Of a stretch of 64,000 nt of DNA, positions 42,515-55,865 are shown piece by piece. The stretch lies in the NCBI GenBank assembly GCA_014656015.1, contig BNBP01000030.1, positions 1 through 64,000 of the forward strand. Direction: 5' to 3'. The notes beneath the pieces were generated by a model. That model did not search any database and was not told where the DNA came from. It saw nothing but the letters and a program-made list of their open reading frames with translations. A program made the translations under genes and the position numbers. Positions within the stretch are counted from its first letter, which is position 1. The number at the start of each line of letters is the position of its first letter. Source of the DNA: Streptomyces griseoaurantiacus (GTDB lineage Bacteria > Actinomycetota > Actinomycetes > Streptomycetales > Streptomycetaceae).

Positions 42515-42612
42515 CATCCCCGGTCCAGTGTACGGCCGGGGGGTACGGCGCGGGCAAGGGCGGGGCCTGCGAGGCCGTGCCCGGGGACCGTCCTGAGGAC
42601 TAGCGTCCCGGT

Positions 42613-43443
42613 ATGAGCGTGCGGTGGCGGGACGGTGACGGGGGCGACGGGGGCGGAGTGGCCTGGGAGGGGGTGACGGCCCGGGTCGGGCGGTGCCGGC
42701 TGCCCCGCTGGGACTGCACGGCCGGGCTCGTCGTGGGCGGGGAGGCGGCACTGCTGGTGGATGCCGGGGCGAGCCTCGCCGAGGGCGCCCGGCTGCGCGC
42801 GGACGTGGCACGGCTGCTGGGCGGGCACGCCGGCCCCGCCGGCGAGGCCGCGCACGCCGGAGCAGGTACCGGTGCCGGCGCCTCGGGGCCGCGGGGTGTG
42901 ACACATCTCGCGCTGACCCACCCCCACTTCGACCACGTCTTCGGTGCCCCGGCGTTCCCGGAGGCGGAGGTGTTCGGCGCGGTCGGCGTCGACGCGGCGT
43001 ACACGCCGCGCGGACGCGGGGAACTGCGCGCGGACGCCGTGCGCAACGGCCTCGCCCCCCAGGCGGCGGCCGGGGCGGCGGGCTGCCTGGTCCCGCCCCG
43101 GCACCACGTCACCGGCGAGTGGACCCTCGACCTGGGCGGGGGGACGACGGTGCTGCTGGCCGACGTGGGCCCCGGCCACACCGCGCACGACCTCGCGGTG
43201 CTCGTCCCCGCCACGCCCTCCTCCCCCGGGGTCGTCTTCTGCGGCGACCTCGTCGAGGAGTCCGGCGAGCCCCAGGCGGGACCCGACGCGGTGCCCGCGC
43301 GCTGGCCGGCCGCGCTGGACCGGCTGCTCGACCTCGGCGGGGAGGACGCGGTGTACGTGCCCGGCCACGGAGCGCTCGTCGACGCGCGGTTCGTCCGTGC
43401 CCAACGGGACGCGCTGGCACGCCGCTTCGGCGTGTCGCCGTGA
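42613..43443 (+). CDS. MBL-fold metallohydrolase
   Basis: A 276-residue metallo-beta-lactamase-fold protein. The zinc motif is THPHFDH near residue 102. Later ligands are seen in GPGHTAHD, FCGDLVEE and VYVPGHGALV. An Ala/Gly-rich insert lies near residues 70-95. Substrate unknown; the layout is like glyoxalase II-type hydrolases. TAGCGT at 42601-42606 sits 6 bases before the ATG, suggesting a leaderless message. It is divergent from hrcA and 31 bases from the DUF3097 gene. Confidence 0.86.
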   Translation: MSVRWRDGDGGDGGGVAWEGVTARVGRCRLPRWDCTAGLVVGGEAALLVDAGASLAEGARLRADVARLLGGHAGPAGEAAHAGAGTGAGASGPRGVTHLALTHPHFDHVFGAPAFPEAEVFGAVGVDAAYTPRGRGELRADAVRNGLAPQAAAGAAGCLVPPRHHVTGEWTLDLGGGTTVLLADVGPGHTAHDLAVLVPATPSSPGVVFCGDLVEESGEPQAGPDAVPARWPAALDRLLDLGGEDAVYVPGHGALVDARFVRAQRDALARRFGVSP

Positions 43444-43474
43444 CGGGCGGGGAGCTTTCCCTATCGTCGGTCGA

Positions 43475-44290
43475 ATGCGCCAGTACTCTCCGGACCTGAC
43501 CCCGCCGTGGAAGAAGCCCGCGCCCGTGCCGGAGGTTCCGGCGGACCCGGGACTGGTGGTGGAGGAGCCGGCCACCGGCTTCTGCGGGGCGGTGATCCGC
43601 TGCGAGGCCGGCACGGTGACCCTGGAGGACCGCTTCGGCAAGCACCGCGTGTTCCCGCTGGAGCCGCGCGGGTTCCTGCTGGAGGGGCGCCCGGTGACGC
43701 TGGTGCGGCCGGCCGCCGGACGGGCGCCGGCCCGCCCCGCGCGGACGGCCTCGGGTTCCCTCGCGGTGCCGGAGGCGCGGGCGCGGGTGGCCCGGGCGGG
43801 CCGGATCTACGTCGAGGGACGGCACGACGCGGAACTCGTCGAGAAGGTGTGGGGCGACGACCTCCGGGTGGAGGGCGTCGTCGTCGAGTACCTCTCGGGG
43901 ATCGACGATCTGCCCGCCGTGGTCGAGGAGTTCGCGCCGGGCCCGGACGCCCGGCTCGGCGTCCTGGTCGACCACCTGGTCCCCGGCTCCAAGGAGTCCC
44001 GCATCGCGGAGTCCGTCACCAGCGCGCACGCGCTCGTGGTCGGGCACCCGTTCATCGACGTGTGGGAGGCCGTGAAGCCGGCCGCGCTGGGGATCGACGG
44101 GTGGCCGCGGGTCCCGCGGGGCGAGGACTGGAAGACCGGGGTGTGCCGGCGGCTCGGCTGGGAGGAGAACACCGGCGCGGCCTGGCAGCGGATCCTGTCC
44201 GCGGTCCACTCGTACAAGGACCTGGAAGCGGCGCTGCTGGGCCGCGTGGAGGAACTGATCGACTTCGTGACGGCTCCGGCGGAGGGCTGA
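43475..44290 (+). CDS. DUF3097 family protein with Toprim-like motifs
   Basis: A 271-residue member of DUF3097, found mainly in actinobacteria. The N-terminal 90 residues are beta-rich and include KHRVFPLEPRGFLLEG. Residues 110-175 read IYVEGRHDAELVEKVW and then LGVLVDHLVPGSKE, which resembles the Glu motif and Asp-containing strand of Toprim domains such as RNase M5. That comparison is my inference from pattern. TATCGT at 43462-43467, 7 bases before the ATG, fits leaderless transcription. It is convergent with hemW. Confidence 0.82.
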   Translation: MRQYSPDLTPPWKKPAPVPEVPADPGLVVEEPATGFCGAVIRCEAGTVTLEDRFGKHRVFPLEPRGFLLEGRPVTLVRPAAGRAPARPARTASGSLAVPEARARVARAGRIYVEGRHDAELVEKVWGDDLRVEGVVVEYLSGIDDLPAVVEEFAPGPDARLGVLVDHLVPGSKESRIAESVTSAHALVVGHPFIDVWEAVKPAALGIDGWPRVPRGEDWKTGVCRRLGWEENTGAAWQRILSAVHSYKDLEAALLGRVEELIDFVTAPAEG

Positions 44291-44310
44291 CCGCCCGGGG
44301 CGCGGGGGGC

Positions 44311-44336
44311 CGCGCCGGCCGACCGGCCGGGGCGCG
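44311..44336. terminator. Candidate bidirectional terminator between the DUF3097 gene and hemW
   Basis: CGCGCC-GGCC (44311-44320) can pair with GGCC-GG-GGCGCG (44325-44336) with a small bulge. It lies between two convergent stops. Confidence 0.5.
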
Positions 44337-44375
44337 GGAAACCGCCGGCACCCCCCGGCTCACCCGCACGGGACC

Positions 44376-45608
44376 TCAGTCCACCAGGTCCCGCACCACC
44401 GCGTCCGCCAGCAGCCGCCCCCGCAGGGTCAGCGCCGCCCGCCCCGCCTCGTACGGCCCGGGGTCGAGCAGACCGTCCGCCAGCGCGCGCCGGGACGCGG
44501 CGAGCCCCTCCGTCCGCAGCAGGTCCAGGGGCACGCCCTCCCGCAGCCGCAGCTCCAGCAGGATCCGCTCGACCCGCCGGTCCTCCTCCGTCAGGATCTC
44601 CCGTCCCGCCCCCGGCGAGCGCCCCTCCGCCAGTGCTCCCGCGTACGCGCCCGGGTGCTTGACGTTCCACCACCGCACGCCCCCCACGTGGGAGTGCGCC
44701 CCCGGGCCCGCCCCCCACCAGTCGGCGCCCCGCCAGTACAGCTCGTTGTGCAGGCACCGCGCCTTGTCCGAGGTCGCCCAGTTGGAGACCTCGTACCAGT
44801 CGTAGCCGGCCGAGGAGAGCACCTCCTCCGCGATCAGGTACCGGTCCGCGTGCACGTCGTCGTCCGTCATCGGCACCTCGCCCCGCCGGATCCGCGCCGC
44901 GAGCCGCGTGCCCTCCTCGACGATGAGCGCGTACGCCGAGACGTGGTCGGGGCCGGCGTCCAGCGCCGCGTCCAGCGAGGCCCGCCAGTCCTCGTCGGAC
45001 TCCCCCGGCGTGCCGTAGATCAGGTCGAGGTTGACATGCTCGAAGCCGGCCGCGCGGGCCTCGGCGACGCACCGTTCGGGCCGCCCGGGGGTGTGGGTGC
45101 GGTCGAGGACCTTGAGCACGTGCTGCCGGGCGCTCTGCATGCCGAAGGAGATGCGGTTGAAGCCGCCCTCGCGCAGCGCGGCCAGATACGCCGGGTCGAC
45201 GGACTCGGGGTTCGCCTCCGTGGTGATCTCCGCGTCGGCCGCGAGACCGAACTCCTCGCGCACCGCGCCCAGCATCCGTACGAGGTCGGCGGCGTCCAGC
45301 AGCGTCGGCGTGCCGCCGCCCACGAAGACGGTGCGGACCTCGCGGGGATCGTCGCCGAGGACCTTGCGGGCGAGGCGGACCTCGTCGATCAGCGTGTCGG
45401 CGTAGTTGTCGCGGGAGGCCAGCACACCGCCGGTGCCGCGCAGCTCCGTGGCGGTGTAGGTGTTGAAGTCGCAGTAGCCGCAGCGGGTCGCGCAGTAGGG
45501 AACGTGCAGGTAGAACCCGAGGGGGCGGGCGGCGGCGCCGGCCAGGGCGGAGGCGGGCAGGGCACCGTCGTGGGGCACGGGCTCGCCGTCGGGGAGAGCG
45601 GAAGGCAT
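44376..45608 (-). CDS. hemW: HemW-type radical SAM heme chaperone
   Basis: A 410-residue radical SAM protein related to coproporphyrinogen III dehydrogenase. The cluster motif is CATRCGYC near residue 38 (C-x3-C-x2-C). GGGTPT, TTEANPES and DLIYGTPGES are typical of HemN/HemW. The motif matches HemW, which binds heme and passes it to target proteins, rather than the oxygen-independent oxidase. The ATG at 45608 was chosen because GACAAT (plus-strand 45616-45621) is 7 bases upstream, indicating a leaderless message. An alternative ATG is at 45617. Confidence 0.9.
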   Translation of the reverse strand: MPSALPDGEPVPHDGALPASALAGAAARPLGFYLHVPYCATRCGYCDFNTYTATELRGTGGVLASRDNYADTLIDEVRLARKVLGDDPREVRTVFVGGGTPTLLDAADLVRMLGAVREEFGLAADAEITTEANPESVDPAYLAALREGGFNRISFGMQSARQHVLKVLDRTHTPGRPERCVAEARAAGFEHVNLDLIYGTPGESDEDWRASLDAALDAGPDHVSAYALIVEEGTRLAARIRRGEVPMTDDDVHADRYLIAEEVLSSAGYDWYEVSNWATSDKARCLHNELYWRGADWWGAGPGAHSHVGGVRWWNVKHPGAYAGALAEGRSPGAGREILTEEDRRVERILLELRLREGVPLDLLRTEGLAASRRALADGLLDPGPYEAGRAALTLRGRLLADAVVRDLVD

Positions 45609-45649
45609 GCGTTCCATTGTCCCGCACGCCGGAGGGGACCGGTTCCGGC

Positions 45650-45726
45650 CGCCTTCAGCCCGGCTTCCGGCCGTCTTCCGTCCGGCTTCCGCCCGGCTTC
45701 CGCCCGGCTTCCGCCCGGCTTCCGGA
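45650..45726. repeat. 11-bp tandem repeats upstream of hemW
   Basis: Seven contiguous 11-base units related to CGGCTTCCGCC. The best four run from 45683 to 45726, and more diverged copies cover 45650-45682. The period is not a multiple of three, so it is not coding. It lies between the starts and ends of hemW and the phosphatase gene. Confidence 0.8.
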
Positions 45727-45855
45727 CACCGTCCGGCCGTCTTCCGGCGGATGTCCGAAGGGCGTCCGCCCGTCGGCCCGGCCGCCGTCACGACCTGTTC
45801 GGCGGCCGGTTCGGCGGCCGAGGGGCGAACCGGGTCGGCCGGGGGGGGCGGGCCG

Positions 45856-48800
45856 TCACTCCGCCTGGAGGACCAGGAGGGCCAGGTCGTCCTCCGGCGG
45901 TCCGTCGCCGAAGTCGTGCACGAGCCGGCGGATCCGGTCCGCGACGAGTTCCGCGGTCAGGCCGGTGCAGCCGGCCAGTGCCTCGGCCAGCCCGTCGCCG
46001 TCGTCGAACTGGTGCGATCCGTGCCGTCGCTCGGTCACCCCGTCGGTGACGCACAGCAGCGTGTCGCCGGAGCGGAGTTCGAACGTTTCACAGTCGTACG
46101 TCGCGTCCTCCACCACCCCGAGCAGGGTCTGCGGCCGGGCCGCCGTCCGTACGCTCCCGTCGGGCCCCAAGACCAGCGGCAGCGGGTGCCCGGCGGAGGC
46201 GAGCGTGCAGCGCACCCCGCCCTCGACGGGCGCCAGCTCGCCGTAGAGCAGGGACAGGAACCGGTTCTGCGGGCCGTCGTCGGCGCCCAGGTCGGGGACG
46301 CCGGCGGCGACCAGGGCCCGCGCGGCGGCGTCCGAGGCCTCGGTCGCGTCGTCGAGGAGCAGCTGGTTGAGGCGGTCGAGGACCTCCGGGACGGCGTACC
46401 CCTCACGGGCCAGCAGCCGCAGCCACGGCCGGGCGAGACCGATGACCACGGCGGCCTCGGGCCCCTTGCCCTGGACGTCGCCGATCGCGAAGGACCAGCG
46501 GCCGTGACCGGCCGGGAACAGGTCGTAGAAGTCGCCGCTCGGACCGCCCTTGTCGCGCGGTTCGTAGACGAGGGCGCTGCGCATGCCCGGTATCTCGGCG
46601 ACCGCGCCGGGCAGCAGTCCACGCTGGAGGACACGGCTGATGGTGGCCTGGCGGGTGTACTGGCGGGCCGCGCCGACGGCCTGGGCGACCCGGCGGCACA
46701 GGTCCTCGACCAGCCCGGTCGCCCCGTCGGGGAAGCGCGGCACGCCGGACCGGCCGATGACGACGGTGCCGAGGGGGCGGCCCCCGGCGATCAGACGGTA
46801 GGCGAGCGCGGCACCGGAGGGGACGGCCTCGCCGGGGCCGCCCTCCTCTCCCGCCTCCCCCTCCGCTCCCGGGTCAAGTCCCGGGTCCGCTCCCGGGTCC
46901 GCTCCCGGGTCCGCTCCCGGGTCCGTCCCGGTGATGTCCCCCGGCGAGGGGCCCAGGGCCTCGGCGGGCCAGGGGATCGGCACGGGACGGGTGCGGGCGG
47001 CCTCGGGGAGGCGGGGCGGGTCCTTCTCCAGGACGCGGTGCAGTTCCTCCAGACGGTCCTCGTCGCTGTGCCAGACGCGGGCGAGCCGGGAGCCGTGCGC
47101 GGCACCGGTCCCGGCGGCGCGCGGATCGGTGCTCTCGTCGTCCAGCCAGACGGCGCACCACTCGGCGAGCCGGGGCACGAGAAGCTGACCGGCGAGGGCG
47201 GCGACCAGGTCCTCGTCGAGCTGCCCGGCCAGCAGGTCGGAGGCCTCGGCGAGGAAGGAGAGGGCGCCCCGGTCGAGCCAGTCCTGCTCCGGCCCCTCGG
47301 CCGGCTCCGGCCGGGTGGACGGAACGGGCGGACGGGACGGGGCGGTTGCGTCGGACGTGCGGGGCGGGCCGGGTGTGCCGGACGCGTCCGAGGAGTCGGA
47401 CGTGCCGGAGGGGTCGGACGTGCCCGGGGAGTCGGACGTGCCCGAGGGGTCGGACGTGCTCCGGGAGTCGGACGGGCCCGAGGGGCAGGACGGGCCCGGT
47501 GCGCCGGATGTGTCCGACGAGCCCGGTGTGCCGGGCGAGCCGGGTGTGCCGGGCGAGCCGGGTGTGCCGGGCAAGCCGGGTGTGCCGGGCAAGCCGGGCG
47601 GGCCGGGCAAGCCGGGCGGGCCGCCCACGACCGGAGGTTCGTCCGGCCGGGAGGCCGGTGGGGGGCCGTCCGCGGAGGGCGGTTCCGCCGGTCCGGGACG
47701 GGCGCCGGCCGTGGCCGCCGGGGCCGGCTCCGCGGCGGCAGGCGCACCGGGCACGGCCTCCGCGTCCGCCATGTCCGCCATGTCCGTCTTGCTTGCCTGG
47801 CCCGCCCTGCTCGCCCTGCTCGTCCGGCCCGCCGTTCCTGCCTGTTCTGCCGTGTCTGCTGTGACGGCCCCCGCCGTGCCTGCCGTGCCTGCCGTCCCTG
47901 GCGCGTCTGCCGCGCCCGGCGCGCCTGCCGCCACCGTGGAGGCCGAGGTGCCCGCCGTCACCGCGGCGGGCGGCGTGCCCGCTCCCGCGACGGGGGCCGG
48001 GGCCTCCGCCGTGTGACCGCCCGCCGCGTCCCGCGTCCCGAGCGGCCCCTCACCGGCGTTCCCGAGGCCCCCGGGCAGCCTGGCCCATACGCACTTGCTG
48101 CCCCGACGGTAGGTGATGCCCCATTCCTGGGTCAGCGCGGCGACGAGCCGGAGCCCCCGGCCGTACTCCGGAGTGCCGTGGGTCCGGGAGCCCTCGTCCC
48201 GTACGGACCGGGAGGGGTGGCGGTCCGAGACCTCCACGACGAGCGCCGCGTACCCGGTCGCCCCGCAGCCACCGGTGGCCGTCTTCGCGTCCGCCCCGTC
48301 GCCGTACGGCCCGCGCGTTCCGGCCTCCGGCCGGTCACCCACGCCCTCGGCGCCCCCGGGATCGCCGGGGTCCGGAGGCACCCCCGCCCGGAGGGACCCG
48401 GTCTCCGACAGCGGACCGGTGTCCCGCGGCGGACCGCCGTCCGCGAGCGGATCCAGGCACTCGATCACCTCGAGCGGCCCGACCGCCTCCACCGTGCCCC
48501 CGGCACGCTCCCCGGCCCCGGTCCCGGCCGAGGTCCCGAAGTCCCCGGCGTCCCCGTGGTTCCCCGGCATCCCGAGGTTCGCCGGCTTCCCGAGATTCCC
48601 GAACGTCCCGAACTCCTCGGCGCCGGCGCACTCGGCGTACTCGAGGCGGCACTCCACGCCCACGTCCGTGCCCGCGTGCACCACGGCGTTGGTGACCAGT
48701 TCGCTCACCACCACCTCGGCGTCGTCGCACAGCCGGTCCGTCAGCGACCCGGCGCCGGGCAGCGCGCGGGCCGTCCACGCGGCGAGCGTCTCGCGGACGA

Positions 48801-48987
48801 AGCGGCGCGCGGCGCCCGGCGCGAGCGCCCCGCCGGGCAGCGAGGTGCGCGCCACCGTGCGCCACCCGGCGCTCCCGTACGCGCCCACGACGGACACACC
48901 GTCATCCGTGGGGAAGGTTCCCTCGGATGCGGCCGACGCGGCGGACGGACGGGCCCAGGTGTCCCGTTGTGTGGGAATGGCCCCCAT
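45856..48987 (-). CDS. SpoIIE-type PP2C phosphatase with HATPase, collagen-like linker and GAF domain
   Basis: A 1043-residue signalling protein. Residues about 45-315 are an RsbW-like HATPase domain (VVSELVTNAVVHAG; YGRGLRLVAAL) split by a 120-residue low-complexity insert. Residues 330-590 are a long Ala/Pro/Gly/Ser linker, with 12 perfect Gly-X-Y triplets at 456-491. A GAF-like domain (about 595-790) carries an inserted DPGA repeat. A SpoIIE PP2C domain ends the protein (GPSGDFYDLF, DVQGKGPEAAVV, DGVTE, PPEDDLALL). The layout recalls OsaC. It is divergent from a hybrid kinase, as osaC is from osaAB. It probably controls an anti-sigma factor switch. Confidence 0.85.
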   Translation of the reverse strand: MGAIPTQRDTWARPSAASAASEGTFPTDDGVSVVGAYGSAGWRTVARTSLPGGALAPGAARRFVRETLAAWTARALPGAGSLTDRLCDDAEVVVSELVTNAVVHAGTDVGVECRLEYAECAGAEEFGTFGNLGKPANLGMPGNHGDAGDFGTSAGTGAGERAGGTVEAVGPLEVIECLDPLADGGPPRDTGPLSETGSLRAGVPPDPGDPGGAEGVGDRPEAGTRGPYGDGADAKTATGGCGATGYAALVVEVSDRHPSRSVRDEGSRTHGTPEYGRGLRLVAALTQEWGITYRRGSKCVWARLPGGLGNAGEGPLGTRDAAGGHTAEAPAPVAGAGTPPAAVTAGTSASTVAAGAPGAADAPGTAGTAGTAGAVTADTAEQAGTAGRTSRASRAGQASKTDMADMADAEAVPGAPAAAEPAPAATAGARPGPAEPPSADGPPPASRPDEPPVVGGPPGLPGPPGLPGTPGLPGTPGSPGTPGSPGTPGSSDTSGAPGPSCPSGPSDSRSTSDPSGTSDSPGTSDPSGTSDSSDASGTPGPPRTSDATAPSRPPVPSTRPEPAEGPEQDWLDRGALSFLAEASDLLAGQLDEDLVAALAGQLLVPRLAEWCAVWLDDESTDPRAAGTGAAHGSRLARVWHSDEDRLEELHRVLEKDPPRLPEAARTRPVPIPWPAEALGPSPGDITGTDPGADPGADPGADPGLDPGAEGEAGEEGGPGEAVPSGAALAYRLIAGGRPLGTVVIGRSGVPRFPDGATGLVEDLCRRVAQAVGAARQYTRQATISRVLQRGLLPGAVAEIPGMRSALVYEPRDKGGPSGDFYDLFPAGHGRWSFAIGDVQGKGPEAAVVIGLARPWLRLLAREGYAVPEVLDRLNQLLLDDATEASDAAARALVAAGVPDLGADDGPQNRFLSLLYGELAPVEGGVRCTLASAGHPLPLVLGPDGSVRTAARPQTLLGVVEDATYDCETFELRSGDTLLCVTDGVTERRHGSHQFDDGDGLAEALAGCTGLTAELVADRIRRLVHDFGDGPPEDDLALLVLQAE
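46864..46923 (-). repeat. 12-bp tandem repeat encoding DPGA units
   Basis: Five 12-base units (CGCTCCCGGGTC on the plus strand, one variant) encode repeated Asp-Pro-Gly-Ala inside the GAF region of the phosphatase. The period keeps the frame, so copy number may vary without breaking the protein. Confidence 0.8.
47515..47622 (-). repeat. Collagen-like Gly-X-Y repeat region in the phosphatase
   Basis: Twelve consecutive Gly-X-Y triplets (GPP, GLP, GTP, GSP types) at residues 456-491. They are followed by a Ser/Asp/Thr-Gly repeat of the SGTSD type to about residue 545. The DNA shows an underlying 9/18-base period. Confidence 0.85.
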
Positions 48988-49088
48988 GGACAGCTCCCGG
49001 AGCAGTCGGTCGAATTCGCCTGTACCGATGCGGACAGAGTGACAGACTGGCCCCGGCCATAAGCGCCGAGTTACCGAAGTGGGCCGCC

Positions 49089-52886
<3,798 letters not shown>

Positions 52887-52913
52887 GGGACACGGCGAGC
52901 GGGAGCACCGGCG

Positions 52914-53501
52914 ATGAACGCTGAGACGAGGGCCGGCACCGCGGCCGAGGATCGGGCGGGCATCCTCATGGTCGACGACATGGAGGACAACCTGATCGCG
53001 CTGGAGGCCGTGCTCGGCTCCTTCAACGAGCCCCTGGTCCGCGCGCGCTCCGGCGAGGAGGCGCTGAAGGCCCTGCTGAGACAGCGCTTCGCGGTGGTCC
53101 TCCTGGACATCCGCATGCCGGGCATGGACGGCTTCGAGACGGCCGCGCACATCAAACGGGTCGACCAGACCAAGGACGTCCCGATCATCTTCCTGACCGG
53201 TTCGGACACGGACGCGGGCTACGCCTTCCGGGGCTACGCCACCGGGGCCGCCGACTACCTCACCAAGCCCTTCGACCCCTGGGTGCTACGGGCGAAGGTC
53301 AGCGTCTTCCTGGACCTGCACCGCAAGAACCGGCAGCTCGAACGGATGGTGGCCCGGGAGCGGCGGCAGTTCGAGCAGCTCTCGGCCCACCTCGACGAGC
53401 TCGACTCCGAGCTCTCCACACATCCGGCCCAGGAGATCTTCGCGCTGCGCCACCACGTGCGGCGCATGGAGGAGACCCTGCGCCGGATGCGGAACGCGTA
53501 G
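52914..53501 (+). CDS. Receiver protein with C-terminal coiled coil, OsaB-like
   Basis: A 195-residue response regulator. The receiver domain (about 17-135) has acidic residues in MVDDMED, phospho-acceptor Asp65 in LLDIRMPGMDG, and the Lys in LTKPFDPW. The rest is a charged coiled coil (RKNRQLERMVARERRQFEQL) with no DNA-binding domain. This matches OsaB, the partner of OsaA. It begins 28 bases after the hybrid kinase and probably accepts phosphate from it. Output would be by protein contact. Confidence 0.9.
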   Translation: MNAETRAGTAAEDRAGILMVDDMEDNLIALEAVLGSFNEPLVRARSGEEALKALLRQRFAVVLLDIRMPGMDGFETAAHIKRVDQTKDVPIIFLTGSDTDAGYAFRGYATGAADYLTKPFDPWVLRAKVSVFLDLHRKNRQLERMVARERRQFEQLSAHLDELDSELSTHPAQEIFALRHHVRRMEETLRRMRNA

Positions 53502-53506
53502 ATCCT

Positions 53507-53604
53507 CGGACGTGGAATCACGGACGTGGATTCACGGACGTAGATCCTCGGACGTGGATTCACGGACGTGGGTTCACGGACGTGCATCCGTGGACGCGGA
53601 CCCG
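53507..53604. repeat. 14-bp tandem repeats after the receiver gene
   Basis: Seven 14-base units related to CGGACGTGGATTCA start six bases after the receiver gene's stop codon. A higher-order 42-base period is visible: TAGATCCT recurs at 53499 and at 53541, each followed by similar units. The array fills half of the 210-base gap to the fadD end. No terminator hairpin is obvious there. Confidence 0.85.
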
Positions 53605-53711
53605 CGTCCGTCGATTCGCGGACGCGGCACTCGTGCGTCCGTCCCCGGACCGTGCGCACCGCCGGGTCCCCGGGCGACCCCGGCGGCGCTGCACGGACAC
53701 GGCCGCCGCCG

Positions 53712-55598
<1,887 letters not shown>

Positions 55599-55688
55599 GA
55601 CATCCTCCGGGCCCGCGACGGTGCGGCTGACTCAGGTGCGGCTGGTTTCACTCTCAGTGTTGTTCCACTCACGGGCAACGACTCTTGT

Positions 55689-55703
55689 TTAACTCGCGAG
55701 TAA
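55689..55703. promoter_or_regulatory. Palindrome in the fadD upstream region
   Basis: TTAACTCGCGAGTAA (55689-55703) has the perfect core ACTCGCGAGT. It lies 91 bases upstream of the fadD start in an AT-richer patch. It looks like a TetR- or GntR-type operator, perhaps for a fatty-acid regulator. This is an inference. Confidence 0.45.
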
Positions 55704-55865
55704 CTACCGAGCACAGCGTAAGGGCCGACCGGCCGGTTGGTAAGGGGCCATGTGCGCTCACTTCCTCCGGAGGCCGACCGTACGCACGCCGGAGGCCCGC
55801 CGCACTTTCGCACGACGGGCCCCTTCATATCCGCTTCGTCCCCCCGTTCACGGCGAGGCGGAGGA

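Noticed and set aside
45609..45855. Extension of hemW upstream through the 11-bp repeats to 45791
   Set aside because: The translated repeat is Arg/Gly/Ala low complexity with a period not divisible by three, and a -10 box points to the ATG at 45608.
46874..47747. Long minus- and plus-strand frames across the phosphatase linker
   Set aside because: They are shadows of the GC-rich repeats; only the frame of 45856-48987 carries the HATPase, GAF and PP2C motifs at both ends.
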